Origin: Tubiluchus corallicola
Lineage: Eukaryota > Priapulida > Priapulimorpha > Priapulimorphida > Tubiluchidae
Reading direction: 5' to 3'
DNA: 64,000 nucleotides
Assembly: GCA_030141605.1 (NCBI GenBank)
Contig: JAQGDQ010000979.1
Location: forward strand, 1-64,000
How positions within the stretch are numbered: the stretch's first letter is position 1; every line of letters starts with the position of its first letter. Made by a program: the position numbers and the translations under genes. A model generated the notes under the pieces. It saw only the letters and a list, made by a program, of their open reading frames with translations, did not search any database and was not told the DNA's origin. Positions 36,483 to 48,120 of this stretch are shown piece by piece.

Positions 36483-37138
36483 GCCACAGTCGACGCTGCA
36501 GCTCCATCAATGTGATCAATAACTGACTCTCTTGGCGCACACTCCATTGTCTTCCGAGACACAAGGATGCCAACTTGACCCAGAACTTGCTTTTACACTA
36601 ACAGGGGCACCTTGATAGCTAGTTGGTCATTCTGTCCAGTTTGTAAGACACATTAAGCAAAACTTTTAATGTTTTTACCACGCTTGGTCTTTATTGTAAT
36701 ATAAAAACCCCTTTGTCGGCTAAGTGTTAACAGTGATGCAGACTCACGCCCTAACATGAATTCAGTCTAGCAAATTTGCCCATTTTTACGACCTTGACTT
36801 TTTGGCTTACACGGACTTATACCTGTGCCAAGTAAAGTAAATAGACTCAGACACGTGTGTGCTGTACCAGAGACACCTGGTGTTGGCGGTTGACATTATT
36901 CAGTGTACATTTTCGTGTTTCTGACACAAATCCTCACACATTTGAAAGGAAAGCTCAACAATTTCGAGACGGCTGTATTTTCTAAAGACGACGGGATTAA
37001 AAAAACGTCGCATTTATCGTTAGACTGTTATTTATCGGAATTCGAAAATTCTTGTGAATTTTAGTTGCAATGTGCCTGTATTAATGAATCTAATAATTCA
37101 TGTAAAATAAAAAAAACTACTGAAGAAATATTGTGCTT

Positions 37139-37200
37139 GTCGGGTATTGAACCCGAGACGTTGTAAATTACATGCTCAAACATTTGAGTTGCAAATCCTC
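37139..37200 (-). other. tRNA-like fragment
   Basis: Read on the minus strand it contains a B-box-like gggttcaatacccgac with its stem, preceded by a D-arm-like ctcaaatgtttgagcatg. Acceptor stems do not pair convincingly. It is a tRNA pseudogene or the head of a tRNA-derived SINE. Confidence 0.45.
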
Positions 37201-37679
37201 ACATAGATTGATATTTTTTTACTTAGTTATGAGTGCCACGTTTACTTATTCTTTTCAATCAATTTATTACTCATTAATTAGGCAAACTAGTTTAGTTTTG
37301 TAAATTTAGTTGGTTTAGAAAACTTTTCACCAAACGCGCAATGGTCGTGATATTAAGTTTAACAACTAATCATGTCAAGCTGCCAATCATTAAATAAGAA
37401 ATGTAGCAGTTCGTATGGCTTCTTTAAAAGGAGAAAGCTGAAAATACTTCTTCTTCATGTTAGTAGATGTCACCACGCGGTTTAACATTGTTACCTCCAT
37501 TGCTTTAGGAGCCGGTGCCGCCATCTATTAAAATCATTGTCGAAGCCAAGAACCTACTGTACCTTTAAAAAGGCTTCACGAAAGAAACCCAGCAATCAAC
37601 TGCTCTTAACAGCATCAATTTTTCTGACAACCTTTTGGGATGAGTTTCCTCTCCCTGGGATCATAAATCATGCTCACTT

Positions 37680-37840
37680 CAGTTCAGTTCATTTTATTGA
37701 CAATTAATAAACACGGCTGATTAATTATTTTCTTCTGCGCCGCTGAAGTATCAACAAATTTGCCTCAAGAATAAACTGATTGATTTACATCTCGGCGCAT
37801 TAATTATACTGAGGCTTTAAGGGCTTTAATTAGTGAAGGC
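37680..37840. promoter_or_regulatory. Cluster of homeodomain-type motifs
   Basis: gattaattat, tgattgat, gcattaattatac and ggctttaattagtg fall within 160 bp of otherwise single-copy DNA. Such clusters are typical of developmental enhancers. No function can be shown from sequence alone. Confidence 0.35.
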
Positions 37841-37963
37841 TAAACAAACTCAGTGCTTTCTCAAGCTTCTGTTTCATGCACGTCTGTACTGTACCATAGT
37901 GAAAGGTAAATTTTGTTAAACTGGAAAAATATATGGGGAAGGAATTAATAAATAAGTTAACAA

Positions 37964-37964
<1 letters not shown>

Positions 37965-37995
<31 letters not shown>

Positions 37996-38012
37996 GATGA
38001 TGATGATTATTA

Positions 38013-38090
<78 letters not shown>

Positions 38091-38118
38091 GTATCATCAT
38101 CATCATTATTATTAAATA
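37965..38118. repeat. (ATT)n triplet array
   Basis: ATT/TTA run with short GAT interruptions. Confidence 0.95.
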
Positions 38119-38143
38119 TAACTGTATTTTCTTAGAGAGGGGT

Positions 38144-38144
<1 letters not shown>

Positions 38145-38196
<52 letters not shown>

Positions 38197-38198
38197 GA

Positions 38199-38276
<78 letters not shown>

Positions 38277-38390
38277 AGAGAGAAGAGAGGAAGAGAAGAG
38301 AGAGGGTTATGAGAAGAGAGGAGAGAGGAAGAGAAGAGAGAGAGAAGAGAGAGAGAGAGAAGAGGAGAGAGAGAGAGGAGAGAGAGAGAT
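38145..38390. repeat. (GA)n dinucleotide array
   Basis: GA repeats with GGA and AAG interruptions. Confidence 0.95.
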
Positions 38391-38815
38391 TATTATTATT
38401 ATAACTCTATTTTATTGTATATTAACATAAATACGTACATAATATACATAAATTCCCTCTATTTGCAGGGACCAGTATGAACAATATTATAATATTATAA
38501 TAAGGTAGGAAATAATTACAATTATCCCTTTTAATATCACTGGTGACTATGATAACAGTAAAACACTTATATACAAAAACATATCAACAACTACAAGCAA
38601 CATAGCTAGATTTACATTTAAATTTATATTTACCTAATTTTATAAATAACTCTTACTTTTACATTTTCATTGACGGGCAGCAATCTAATTATATAAAATG
38701 ACAGGTACCGGTCTACACATTTTTTATAAATAAATGAATATAAATAAGTTAACAAAGGAATGAACAACAAATTGGCAGATGAATAAACAAGCTAACTAAC
38801 CTGATGAACAAGATA
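38391..38815. other. Intergenic, no gene recognised
   Basis: AT-rich sequence. It begins with a short ATT run that mirrors the ATT run on the other side of the GA array. Confidence 0.5.
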
Positions 38816-39312
38816 AAGAACGAACGAACGAACAAACAGACAAACAAACAAAACCAGGAATGAACAAACGAATGCAGAAAAGAAAAGAACGAACAAACAA
38901 ACAAACAAAACATGGAATGAACAAACGAACGCAGGAGTAAAGAAATGGATGAACGAATGAAGCAGTAAAACAGCAAACGAACGAATAAACAACTGAGCAA
39001 ACAAATGAATAATGAATAAGCAAAGAAAAAGGGCTGCAAACGCGAAAGAACGAGAGAAAAATAAACAAACAAATGCAGAAAGGAAGGAAAAAATGCTTGG
39101 ATGAATGAGTAAAAGGAAGTGTGGAACAATGAGTGAGAAAAAAAGAGAAAAGAAAGCATACAGAAAAAAGCATGAAAAGAAAAAATGGGGAGATTGAAAA
39201 TTAAGAGAAGGAAAGAAGAATGGAAGGGGAAAAAACAAAAGAGCGTGTGAAAAAAGTTAATGAAGAAGAAAATGAAGAAACGAGGAAGTAAAGACTGGAA
39301 GAAAAAACTGAA

Positions 39313-39384
<72 letters not shown>

Positions 39385-39392
39385 AGGAAGGA

Positions 39393-39428
<36 letters not shown>

Positions 39429-39432
39429 AATG
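38816..39432. repeat. A-rich tetranucleotide array (AAAC/GAAC, then GAAA)
   Basis: The left part has aacaaacgaacg-type units in about 60-bp blocks. The right part (39313-39430) is nearly perfect gaaa with one gaag block. Confidence 0.9.
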
Positions 39433-40136
39433 TTGTTGGAATGAATAGCCAAGTGTTGTAGAACAGATTAACGAACGAATAAATTCGTTCTAAAATTTGC
39501 TCCAGGGTGAGTCTTGGTCATTATGTGGATGCTGGACACTAGAGACTGGACTGTCACACCCAGTGAATAGCCGCATGACTCATAGCACTTTTATAATAAC
39601 CTCATGTCATCTTCGCATATATTGGTCCCATACAGAATACACTTTGCTTATTACTCCCTGATTAATAAATCAAATTGACATGCGCAGGGGGGCGTTCGAG
39701 TGTGAAAATTGTCTTTCGTCGAAGGGAAGTCCCTGGACAGTTCAACCGAGCTGACCATTGGTAACCAAGTATTTCATCTCTGCAAACAGTGCATGAATAT
39801 CCAAAGTTTAATTACGATTCAAATATTAAAGTCAAGCGACTTAAACGCCAAACAGATTAAAATAAAAAGTAAAAAACAAAATAAAGCTTATTTATTTAGG
39901 GAAAATTATTTTTATGAACATTAAAAGCTCAAATATGTGTAAACTTGATTCGTCTAGGGTCGAGTTTATTTATATGCCCAGAACGTTTCCTGCAGCATAT
40001 CATCAGTGGCGCTGCAGCTGCTACTAGAAACGAATGACCTTGACTGTCTATTGCAGTTTCACTACTAAGTTGCTGCAGAAACGTTTCTGGTAGTATAAAT
40101 AACCTTGGATGCAGTTCAATCAATTTGTGTTCTGTC
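39433..40136. other. Intergenic, no gene recognised
   Basis: Short frames at 39709-39924 (plus) and 39929-40123 (minus) have no recognised domain. An imperfect inverted pair, gaaacgtttctgg-like and ccagaacgtttcctgc, lies at about 39976-40090. Confidence 0.45.
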
Positions 40137-40143
40137 TGGTGTT

Positions 40144-40176
<33 letters not shown>

Positions 40177-40244
40177 CTGCGGTTGCCGTTGGTGTTGGCG
40201 TTGCTGCTGCTACTGCTACTGTTGCTATTGTTGTTGTTGTTGTT

Positions 40245-40319
<75 letters not shown>

Positions 40320-40360
40320 GCTGGTGCTGTTGGTGTTGGTGTTGGTGTTGCTGCTGCTGC

Positions 40361-40436
<76 letters not shown>

Positions 40437-40441
40437 GCGGT
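40137..40441. repeat. (GTT)n/(GCT)n triplet array
   Basis: Long GTT runs with GCT and GGT blocks. Confidence 0.97.
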
Positions 40442-40454
40442 TGAAATTGTACTT

Positions 40455-40512
40455 GTATGGTGTTATGTATGGAATGTATGGTGTTATGTATGGAATGTAT
40501 GGTGTTATGTAT
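40455..40512. repeat. Short 22-bp tandem repeat
   Basis: tatggtgttatgtatggaatg occurs almost three times in tandem. Confidence 0.85.
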
Positions 40513-40520
40513 TAGAACAA

Positions 40521-40882
40521 TTTAAAGGAAAACATCTGTAAATAAACTTGATTGCAGGTAAATCAATTTGAATTCTTTTAAACCAAAATTTAGTTATGAT
40601 TTGAAGTTTTTGTTGTTGTTTTTCACTTTTTCAACACAAGAATAGTTTATATTATGTTTGCGCGGCTGTATGCAAAGTCGAGGAATAGCATTTTCTTTTT
40701 TACCATACTTAAACAGAGCAAGCAGTGATGTTTTAGTGGCAAATTTACCGGGCCCGATTCTTTTTGGAATTCCCACCCTACATACATCGCGTAAATTACA
40801 GTAACTTTTGGATCATTTAAAAGTCTCTAAATATGTTTGCTAAGTCTTTGCACATGGATATGGAATACCGTTGTATTGGATA
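40521..40882. other. Intergenic, no gene recognised
   Basis: Nothing recognised. The minus frame at 40594-40776 has no known domain. Confidence 0.5.
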
Positions 40883-41475
40883 GCGTCGAATACGCACTTG
40901 CAGTAATTGGTCAGTACATTCATCAATCTCTGGAACATAACAGAAATTTCATGATGTTGACCTTGTATTTCGGCGTTTTGTTTAAAAAATTCTCCTAAAA
41001 TCGGCCAAGGATGGCATCAAATACGCACTTGCAGTAATTGGTCAGTACATTCATCAATCTCTGGAACATAACAGAAATTTCATGATGTTGACCTTGTATT
41101 TCGGCGTTTTGTTTAAAAAAATTCTCCTAAAATCGGCCAAGGATGGCATCGAATACGCACTTGCACTAATTGATCAGCACATTCAACAGTCTCTGGAACA
41201 TAACAGAAAATTCATGATGTAAGCCTTGTATTTTGGCGTTTTGTTTAAAAAAGATCTCATAAAATCGGCCAAGGATGGCATCAAATACGCACTTGCAGTA
41301 ATTGATCAGTACATTCATCAATCTCTGGAACATAACAGAAAGTTCATCATGTAGACTAATGCGCGCGCATTACACGTTTTTGCCGTATGGACTGTCCACA
41401 TACTTGCTGGCCATAATGCATGCGTAGCATCTTAAGATGTGTAATAACTGAAATTTATACCCGTATTTTTTCCAC
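40883..41475. repeat. About 126-bp tandem array plus unique tail, duplicated at 48 kb
   Basis: Four units contain tcgaatacgcacttgcagta, tctggaacataacag and ttggcgttttgttt. A unique tail of about 125 bp follows (actaatgcgcgcgcattaca to about 41475). Units and tail recur together at 48121-48770. One frame of the unit reads as a helical, Ala/Ile-rich peptide (AKDGIEYALAVIDQYI), but small length changes in an A-run break the frame between units. It may be an exon-derived tandem duplication. Confidence 0.8.
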
Positions 41476-41974
41476 TGATTTAAGAACTTCATATTTTTCT
41501 CTACCCCCCTCCCCTCGTGTTGTTGCTTTTATGCGCATTTCCATTATGTAGGAATTCATAGTTTCCATGCTTGAAACGTTCTATTTCTGTACGTAATTAA
41601 AACAGATTTGCTTGATTGCTTCTACTAGGCCATCTGCTGTAGCAAATGTCATCTTTAATTTCCCTCCACATTCTAACCTACAGCTACAGCCCAAATGTTT
41701 CTCTCTAAACTACAAAAGAAAGACTAATTTTGCGTGATGGCTCGGCGGGACTGGTCACTTTGCAAATAATAGATGAAATAGTGATTATCTTATGAAAATT
41801 GCATTGAATGGTCTCTTGGGATGCAGGCAGCCGACAGACAGTATGGATTGCTGGAGTGGTTGCAGAATAATTGAGCTTATGCTTTGCCTGCTAGGCTACT
41901 AACCACAGATTAAGATTGGCTTCTCTGCTTTTATTTAGGAGGTATTAGAGGTACTTATGGTCTATGGAATTGTA
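41476..41974. other. Intergenic, no gene recognised
   Basis: Nothing recognised. Confidence 0.5.
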
Positions 41975-41978
41975 TTTA

Positions 41979-42018
41979 TGGTTGTTGTTGTTGTTGCTGT
42001 TGTTGTTGTTGTTTTTGA

Positions 42019-42074
<56 letters not shown>

Positions 42075-42192
42075 TTGCTGTTGCTGTTGTTGTTGCTGTT
42101 ATTGTTGCTGTTGTTGTTATTGTTGCTGTTGCTGTTGTTGCTGTTGCTGCTGCTGCTGCTGTTGTTGTTGTTGCTGTTGCTGTTGCTGTTGC

Positions 42193-42244
<52 letters not shown>

Positions 42245-42304
42245 GCTGCTGATGTTGTTGTTGTTGCTGTTGCTGTGGTTCTTGTTGTTGTTGTTATTGC
42301 TGTT

Positions 42305-42335
<31 letters not shown>

Positions 42336-42575
42336 CTGCTGCTGCTGCTGTTGTTGTTTTTGTTGTTGTTGTTGCCGCTGTTGTTCTAGCTGGTACTGTT
42401 GTTGTTTTTGTTGTTGCTGTTGTTGTTGCTGCTGCTGGTGTTGCTGCTGCTGTTGTTGTTGTTGTTCCTGCTGCTTTTGTTGTTGCTGTTGCTTTTGTTA
42501 TTGTTGCTGTTGCTGCTGGTTTTGCTGCTGCTGTTGTTGTTGCTGTTGCTGCTGCTGTTGTTGCTGTTGTTGGTT
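41979..42575. repeat. (GTT)n/(GCT)n triplet array
   Basis: About 600 bp of mixed GTT and GCT triplets. Confidence 0.97.
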
Positions 42576-42765
42576 AGGCAGCTAGAAGGATTATTGGGGA
42601 AACGGTTGCGCTTTGAGGCTTTGCATTGAAATGCCGTCAAGTTGAATTTGAAACACAAAGAAACTCTCTGAATTAATACGGATGGAAAAATTGGTCTTGA
42701 AATTTGACATCACACATGCCATCTTATTGCATCCAGGGCTTTTGCTTAGCAGTAACTTATTGAAA

Positions 42766-43268
42766 ACGTAATTACTTTAACTCATTTGAAAAAACGTTTA
42801 GATAACATTGTGTGAAGGAATAATCAGACCACGCGTCACTAACTAAGTAAAATTTTAAATCATTGTATCTTGCCAGTAAGACTAAAAAATTCGTTTTTTG
42901 AGTGGTGCACCCTGGTGGTGAGTCAGCTAAGTTTTAGTAATTTTACCAATTGGTGAAAACATATTAATAATGTTTCTTTTCTAGTTATATATGAGCCTTT
43001 GAGGCAGCTAAGCGATAAGTAATATAACTTTGCATGGAAAGCTTTTTGTGATATAATTTAGCATTTCCCTTTTTTCCCTGATTTACCTTGTGCGTATATG
43101 ACGTCATGTAATGAGGCGGTCGGAACAGCATTGCGGGAGATTTAAAATGTAAACAAACGAAAATTCCTTTCAGTGCCAGTAAGATGTGTGCATAAAATTG
43201 CTGTAAAGTAATATAATTTTTTAAGACGATTTTTCTTAAACCTACTTCAGGTACCACCTTTCTTGCCC
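42766..43268 (+). mobile_element. Family E element, copy 3 (left-truncated)
   Basis: Collinear with family E copy 1 from about ttgaaaaaacgtttagataac to the right end ctttcttgccc. The right TTAA is mutated to TTAG. It carries tgacgtca near 43098. Confidence 0.7.
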
Positions 43269-43344
43269 TTTAGGTAACTCAATACTTGTTTCCAAGGTGG
43301 TCCCAATTTTTTTACCTGCAGTAATTATTAATATTATTATCACT

Positions 43345-43425
43345 TTCTTTGCTATGCGACTCGGTCGGGAGTTGAACCTGTGACCTTGCGGCCGAAAAGT
43401 GAGCACGCTGCCAGTGAGCTATAAA
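43345..43425 (-). other. tRNA-like fragment
   Basis: The minus strand reads tagctcactggcagcgtgct (D-arm and A-box-like), then an anticodon-arm-like region, then caggttcaactcccgacc (B box and T-arm). The order and spacing fit a decayed tRNA or the head of a tRNA-derived SINE. The acceptor stem is not convincing. Confidence 0.5.
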
Positions 43426-43484
43426 AGCAGTTTTTAAAAGTCTTTTGCTAAAGATAATCCAGGTGTTTTTGTAAAACTTACATT

Positions 43485-43643
43485 CGACGCGGTCAGAACA
43501 GCATTGCGAGAGATTTAAAATGTAAACAAACGAAAATTGCTTTCAACGCGAATACAGTATGCGCATAAAATTGCTAAAAGTAATCTAATTTTTTAAAACA
43601 ATTTTTCTAAAACTTGATAAGGCACCCCTTTTCTTGTGCTTAA
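43485..43643 (+). mobile_element. Family E element, copy 4 (right-end fragment)
   Basis: The last roughly 160 bp of family E, from cgcggtcagaacagcattgc to ccccttttcttgtgc, followed by an intact TTAA (43640-43643). Confidence 0.7.
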
Positions 43644-43659
43644 CCCTGTTCCTTGACAG

Positions 43660-43727
43660 TTCAATTGCCTAGAGCATGGGGCCTTCCAACCAGAAGGTTC
43701 TCGGTTCGAATTCTGGCTGACTCTCAA
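43660..43727 (+). other. tRNA-like fragment (Gly-UCC-like)
   Basis: gttcaattgcctagagcatg is followed by gccttccaacc with a TCC anticodon position, then tctcggttcgaattctgg as B box and T-arm. The overall order matches a tRNA, but pairing has several mismatches. Pseudogene or SINE head. Confidence 0.5.
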
Positions 43728-43801
43728 TTTTTCAGAGCCTTTTCTTCTAAATTTGACGCTTGATTAGTATTGCTAACCAGCATACCAATATCCATTCAGT
43801 A

Positions 43802-44373
43802 AAAGAGGCAACTATGGCTGTAAAGATAATAACGGTCATCCAGTATTGCCGAATTGTAACTGTGGATTTCGATTTGAGTCTGTTGAACACTTTTTGTTGC
43901 ACTGCCCATTGTATCAACTAGCTAAGGTTGTTATGTTTGATAAATTAAATGAAATACTTCTGCCCGAAAACCTTAATATAGCTGCCTTAGGAAATAATGA
44001 TCTGTTGAAGTTTTTATTATTCGATAAAGATGAATTTAACTATGTTGCTAACTGTAAAATATTCCAATGCATACATGACTTTATATTACGTACTAAACGC
44101 TTCCAGTAGTTTCTATCTGATATAAAATGCATCAGTCTTAAATAATCGTACATTAATATTTACTAACCGTCATTTTTTACTAATGTCTAATGTATCACTG
44201 TAGTAAAACTTTAGTATACTAAAGTATACTAAAAACCAAGTATAGTCAATTCTTACTGTAAATGTTCTTGTAAATAGTGTATAAAGTCTGTTGTGGTGAG
44301 GATCCTAAATCATGTTGTATAAACTGTCTGATCCAATCCTAAATAAATTATGTTTAAACTAAAGAGGCAACTA
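43802..44373 (+). mobile_element. 5'-truncated non-LTR retrotransposon (LINE) insertion
   Basis: The insertion 43815-44360 is flanked by a 13-bp duplication, aaagaggcaacta, at 43802-43814 and 44361-44373. Its start encodes the C-terminal end of a LINE ORF2, up to the stop at 44109. A zinc-knuckle-like segment, CNCGFRFESVEHFLLHC (C-x-C-x10-H-x4-C), is followed by about 65 residues. About 250 bp of 3' UTR follows, ending in aataaattatgtttaaact. Strong 5' truncation and a target duplication are typical of LINE retrotransposition. The clade (CR1/L2/I-type) cannot be set from this fragment. Confidence 0.85.
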
Positions 44374-44785
44374 GCTGGTACGCCACGTATGTGTGACGTC
44401 ACAGAAGCCACCGATGTCCACAGAGAGCTAATGATAAAACAACATTGAAGATTAATCGTTATCTATGAGCGTGTAAAATGGTTATCTATGGTACAGCACG
44501 TGAAATGACATGTCGCAGAGTAAACACACTGCTATTTTCCCGTGTTTGATGTGCTGTGCGTGATCTTTGACAAACCAACAGAGTACGTACAACAAGTTCT
44601 TCACACAGGCTTCGATCTGGAGAGAGACGATAAGGAAAAATTATGAACTAAACGCACAGATTAAAGCCAACTTTCGTGAATGTTCACTTGTCAATAACAA
44701 TCAGCGTCTTCGTGGTTATTTGTTAAGATTTGTTCAAGAGTGGGTTGGTACATAAATCAGTAACCTGAAATCGTTTATTGCTGGT
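44374..44785. other. Intergenic, no gene recognised
   Basis: The frame at 44567-44755 has no known domain. Confidence 0.5.
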
Positions 44786-45055
<270 letters not shown>

Positions 45056-45751
45056 GTTTTTTTGGCAAACTGAAGCAAATGATTAGTTGAATTAATGTTC
45101 ATTATAAGTTATTAAAATGAGACAGCCGACTTGATGACACTTATCCGATTAAAATGCTGACACAAAAACTCATGTAATACCGTAATGTTTATTTTTCCAC
45201 AAGAAACGAAATACTAAGACAAAATAAATTAGAAAAATACTTGCCAACAATATAATACATCAAACATATATTTAACATTTCCCATTCATGCTTCTTATGA
45301 TCACTGAACTAAAAGGATAGCCGTAAACATCCTTTAGTCTCATTGATTTTGCTATTGATTCTCTCTCACTGTAACTCGCATCTTTCAGATCTAATTAGTC
45401 CAAGTGTTGCTTAATTAGTGCATTCTCTAATAATATCAGTGCAATTAATTTGAGCGACAATCGTTAATACTTATCAGTGGTGACATCAACGTGTACGGGA
45501 TAGCTCCACTGGATCAGAAGTGAGTGGTTATGTAACATCGAGCTGATGCAGAGGAATTGTGGGATTGATCGAGTGTCCGAACAATCGTAAAAGGACAAGA
45601 TGGTGATGTGACGTAATGGCGTGATTAGATAAAGTCCTGATTACGTAATTAAAGCATATATTGTTGTTAGCATCGTTTTATGGTGTAATATGAGTTGGTT
45701 AAAATTAGTCACCAATTCGTAGATTTGTGTACAAATGTCTGAACGTGTCTT
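45056..45751. other. Single-copy segment with homeodomain-type motifs
   Basis: ctaattagtc, gcttaattagtg and gcaattaatttg lie within 45391-45455, and acgtaattaaag at about 45645. No gene recognised. Confidence 0.4.
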
Positions 45752-46292
45752 TTAAAGGAAAACCGGATGATTGTGTAAAAACGAGTTCAGAATAGAGAAT
45801 GCTCTAAAATATTGAAAACTACAATAGCTTATTTTAAATCAAAGCTTAGATTAAATAATAATTACCTCGGATACTCAAATTTTGTTAAACTTTCAAAGCT
45901 ACGCGCGGCTCATTGAATCTACTAAGATTGGCAACGGCGCCTTTTTGTCACATTCGTGTGGCCAACTAATAGAAGGCGGTACCGTGATAACCATGATCAT
46001 GAACTGCAGTGTTAGTTTCGACGTCATATGACGTAGTGCCCATTTCGTGACATCGCTCATTTAAGCAGTAACACTTACTCAAACCTACCTGACGCGCATG
46101 GGAAGATGCCTGCCATTGCACAAACTGTGGTTAGTTTCTGACGTAGCTGTGTTCAGTTGCCGTTAATAACTTTCTAAGCTAATTATTCAAATATAAGAAA
46201 CAAATACCAAGTTTTATTGGCAAGAAAATGTATATTTTGGACTGTAAATTAAAATGAGATTGAGTCTAATCAACCATCCAATTTTCCTTTAA
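45752..46292 (+). mobile_element. TTAA-flanked family A element, copy 3
   Basis: Between TTAA at 45752-45755 and 46289-46292. The ends read inward aggaaaaccggatgattgtg and aggaaaattggatggttga. The interior is collinear with copy 1, with one complete internal block containing gacgtcatatgacg. Confidence 0.8.
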
Positions 46293-47524
46293 AGTTACTA
46301 CTGTGTCTAGGGGCTGAACCAAACGAAAAAAAAACTGGGTTGGTTGCTGAATTTTAAAGATGGTCGACTCAAATCGACTCGGTCGCTTAGCCACGTGGCC
46401 AGTGCGTTCTTGTTCTGAGTCTATGCAGTGCTCGGTCGAATATAGGCAGCAATAAGGGGGGGGGGGTAGAGTTGTCAGTTCATTTCGGAAAAGTTTCGTT
46501 CCTGCAAGGCAGTCGTCTACAAGTTACAGCCCTGTAAGACTTTGGAATGGCCTTTTCTTAAGAAGCTAAACTCTATTTTCACTTTGAGGCCTTTAAGACT
46601 TACGGCTGATTGCAAAAATTGACCCAAAAACATTACATGTTTTATACAAATGGTCACAAACAAGACCAGTGGTCACTCAGGGTGTATAGTAGAAATAAAA
46701 AAGTTCAGTTGACCGTTTTCCAAGTTTTAGCTTTTAGCTCAGCTGCAGGCAGTGACGTCATTTGTTCACTGTATTTGTTTTCAGTTTGTGTAATTGTATG
46801 TAACATATGTGTGTATGTAACTGTAGTAGTGTTTTTGTGTAATAAACAATAGACAACAACGTATGAAACAAATGTATAGGGAAATAGGTTTCTTATATAT
46901 AATTCGCTAGTGATGGGAGGCATTTGCTGCTATGCTTCTTCGAGCAGTTGAGGTTAAATTTAACATGGAAACGGTTTTTGGTGAAGAATTCCACAAATAA
47001 GACGCCCGAGGGAAATAAAAAGCTGAATCAGTAGTAACCTTGACTATCTTTTCTTGCAGTTTCCACCTTGCTTACGAGCGCAGTGAAAGTCCCAAGAGAG
47101 AACACGTGACAGCAGTGCTTTTCAGGTGCACTTTTTCTTGTCGCGCATTAACAATACCGCGGTGCATTACCCGAGTATTCATCCGCTCCCCAGAGGGCGC
47201 GCTTTATTCAAAACAAAAATGGAGATATGCAAATCCAGCGTGACGTAGCTTGCCAATACTGGTTTGTGTTAATGATGATCTAACAAGATTTGTTCATGTT
47301 GCTTTTGAAATGGAAATTTGCGAGGAAATTAGAGTTGTGGAAAGTGTTGATGGTGAGTGCAGTAAGGGAAGCTGTAGACTTGTTAATTTGACATCTTCCT
47401 ATGTTTGCACAGACGTAATAGCTGCCGGGTATGGCTTCTTTTACAGCCTTGAAAATTTGCATGTAAATTCACATTCAAATTTGCTGCTGGCTGCTGGTTT
47501 CTTTCTCACTCGGGCGTGATAACC
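46293..47524. other. Single-copy segment, no gene recognised
   Basis: Short frames at 46610-46852, 47040-47243 and 47250-47519 show no recognised domain. The last has no ATG at its start. A motif group at 47187-47240 is listed separately. Confidence 0.45.
47187..47240. promoter_or_regulatory. CTCF-like site and POU octamer
   Basis: tccccagagggcgc at 47187-47200 fits the CTCF core pattern with one mismatch by eye. atgcaaat, a perfect POU octamer, lies at about 47226, and a CACGTG E-box sits upstream at about 47103. Motif evidence only. Confidence 0.3.
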
Positions 47525-47760
47525 GGGTTAAGCATTGTTCACACTTTCAGAAACTGGCTTCTTTTCTTGCTCTCTGTTAGCTGTGATGAGCTGATTAAGC
47601 ACTGTTCACACTTTCAGAAACTGGCTTCTTTTCTTGCTCACTATTGGCTGTGATGAGCTGATTAAGGATTGTTCACACTTTTAGAAACTGGCTTCTTTTC
47701 TTGATCTCTGTTAGCTGTGATGAGCTGATTAAGCACTGTTCACACTTTCAAAAACTAGCA
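47525..47760. repeat. 67-bp tandem repeat
   Basis: About 3.5 units: ctgattaag starts at 47591, 47658 and 47725, each followed by gttcacactt and gaaactggcttcttttctt. Confidence 0.9.
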
Positions 47761-48120
47761 TGACACCATGAGTTAAGGCCGATTCACACTGCTCGCCTGA
47801 TTGGCGTATGTTCAATGTCACGCTGAAATGTGTGAAAAGTTTTAAAACTCTTTTTTTTCGTTTGCGACGCTTCAAGAAGGGTAGTTCGAAGTCTTTCAGA
47901 CGCTGAGAAGTTGTGAACAGATACTTGTGAATTCCCCATTAAGATTTTTCACTCGGGCCACATATCTTTGGAACCTTCTGCCAGAATATTATTTATCTGA
48001 AAACTTTATCTTTACTCGCTTAAAAAATAAATCAAGCTTCTGTCACTAGCAAATTAATTAAATGAATATTTTTCTGGTTCTTTATTTTCGTCTTTTCTTG
48101 CAGCCCCTTTAATATGAATG
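47761..48120. other. Intergenic, no gene recognised
   Basis: Nothing recognised. Confidence 0.5.

Larger units (their letters stand above)
36483..37964. other. Single-copy segment with regulatory-like motifs
   Basis: No gene recognised. It contains a tRNA-like fragment at 37139-37200 and a dense group of homeodomain-type cores at 37680-37840 (described separately). Confidence 0.45.

Noticed and set aside
43345-43425. Functional tRNA gene
   Set aside because: Box-like segments are present but the acceptor stem does not pair and there is no T-run terminator in place.
47250-47519. 89-residue frame as a small gene
   Set aside because: No ATG at its start, no recognised domain, no splice context.
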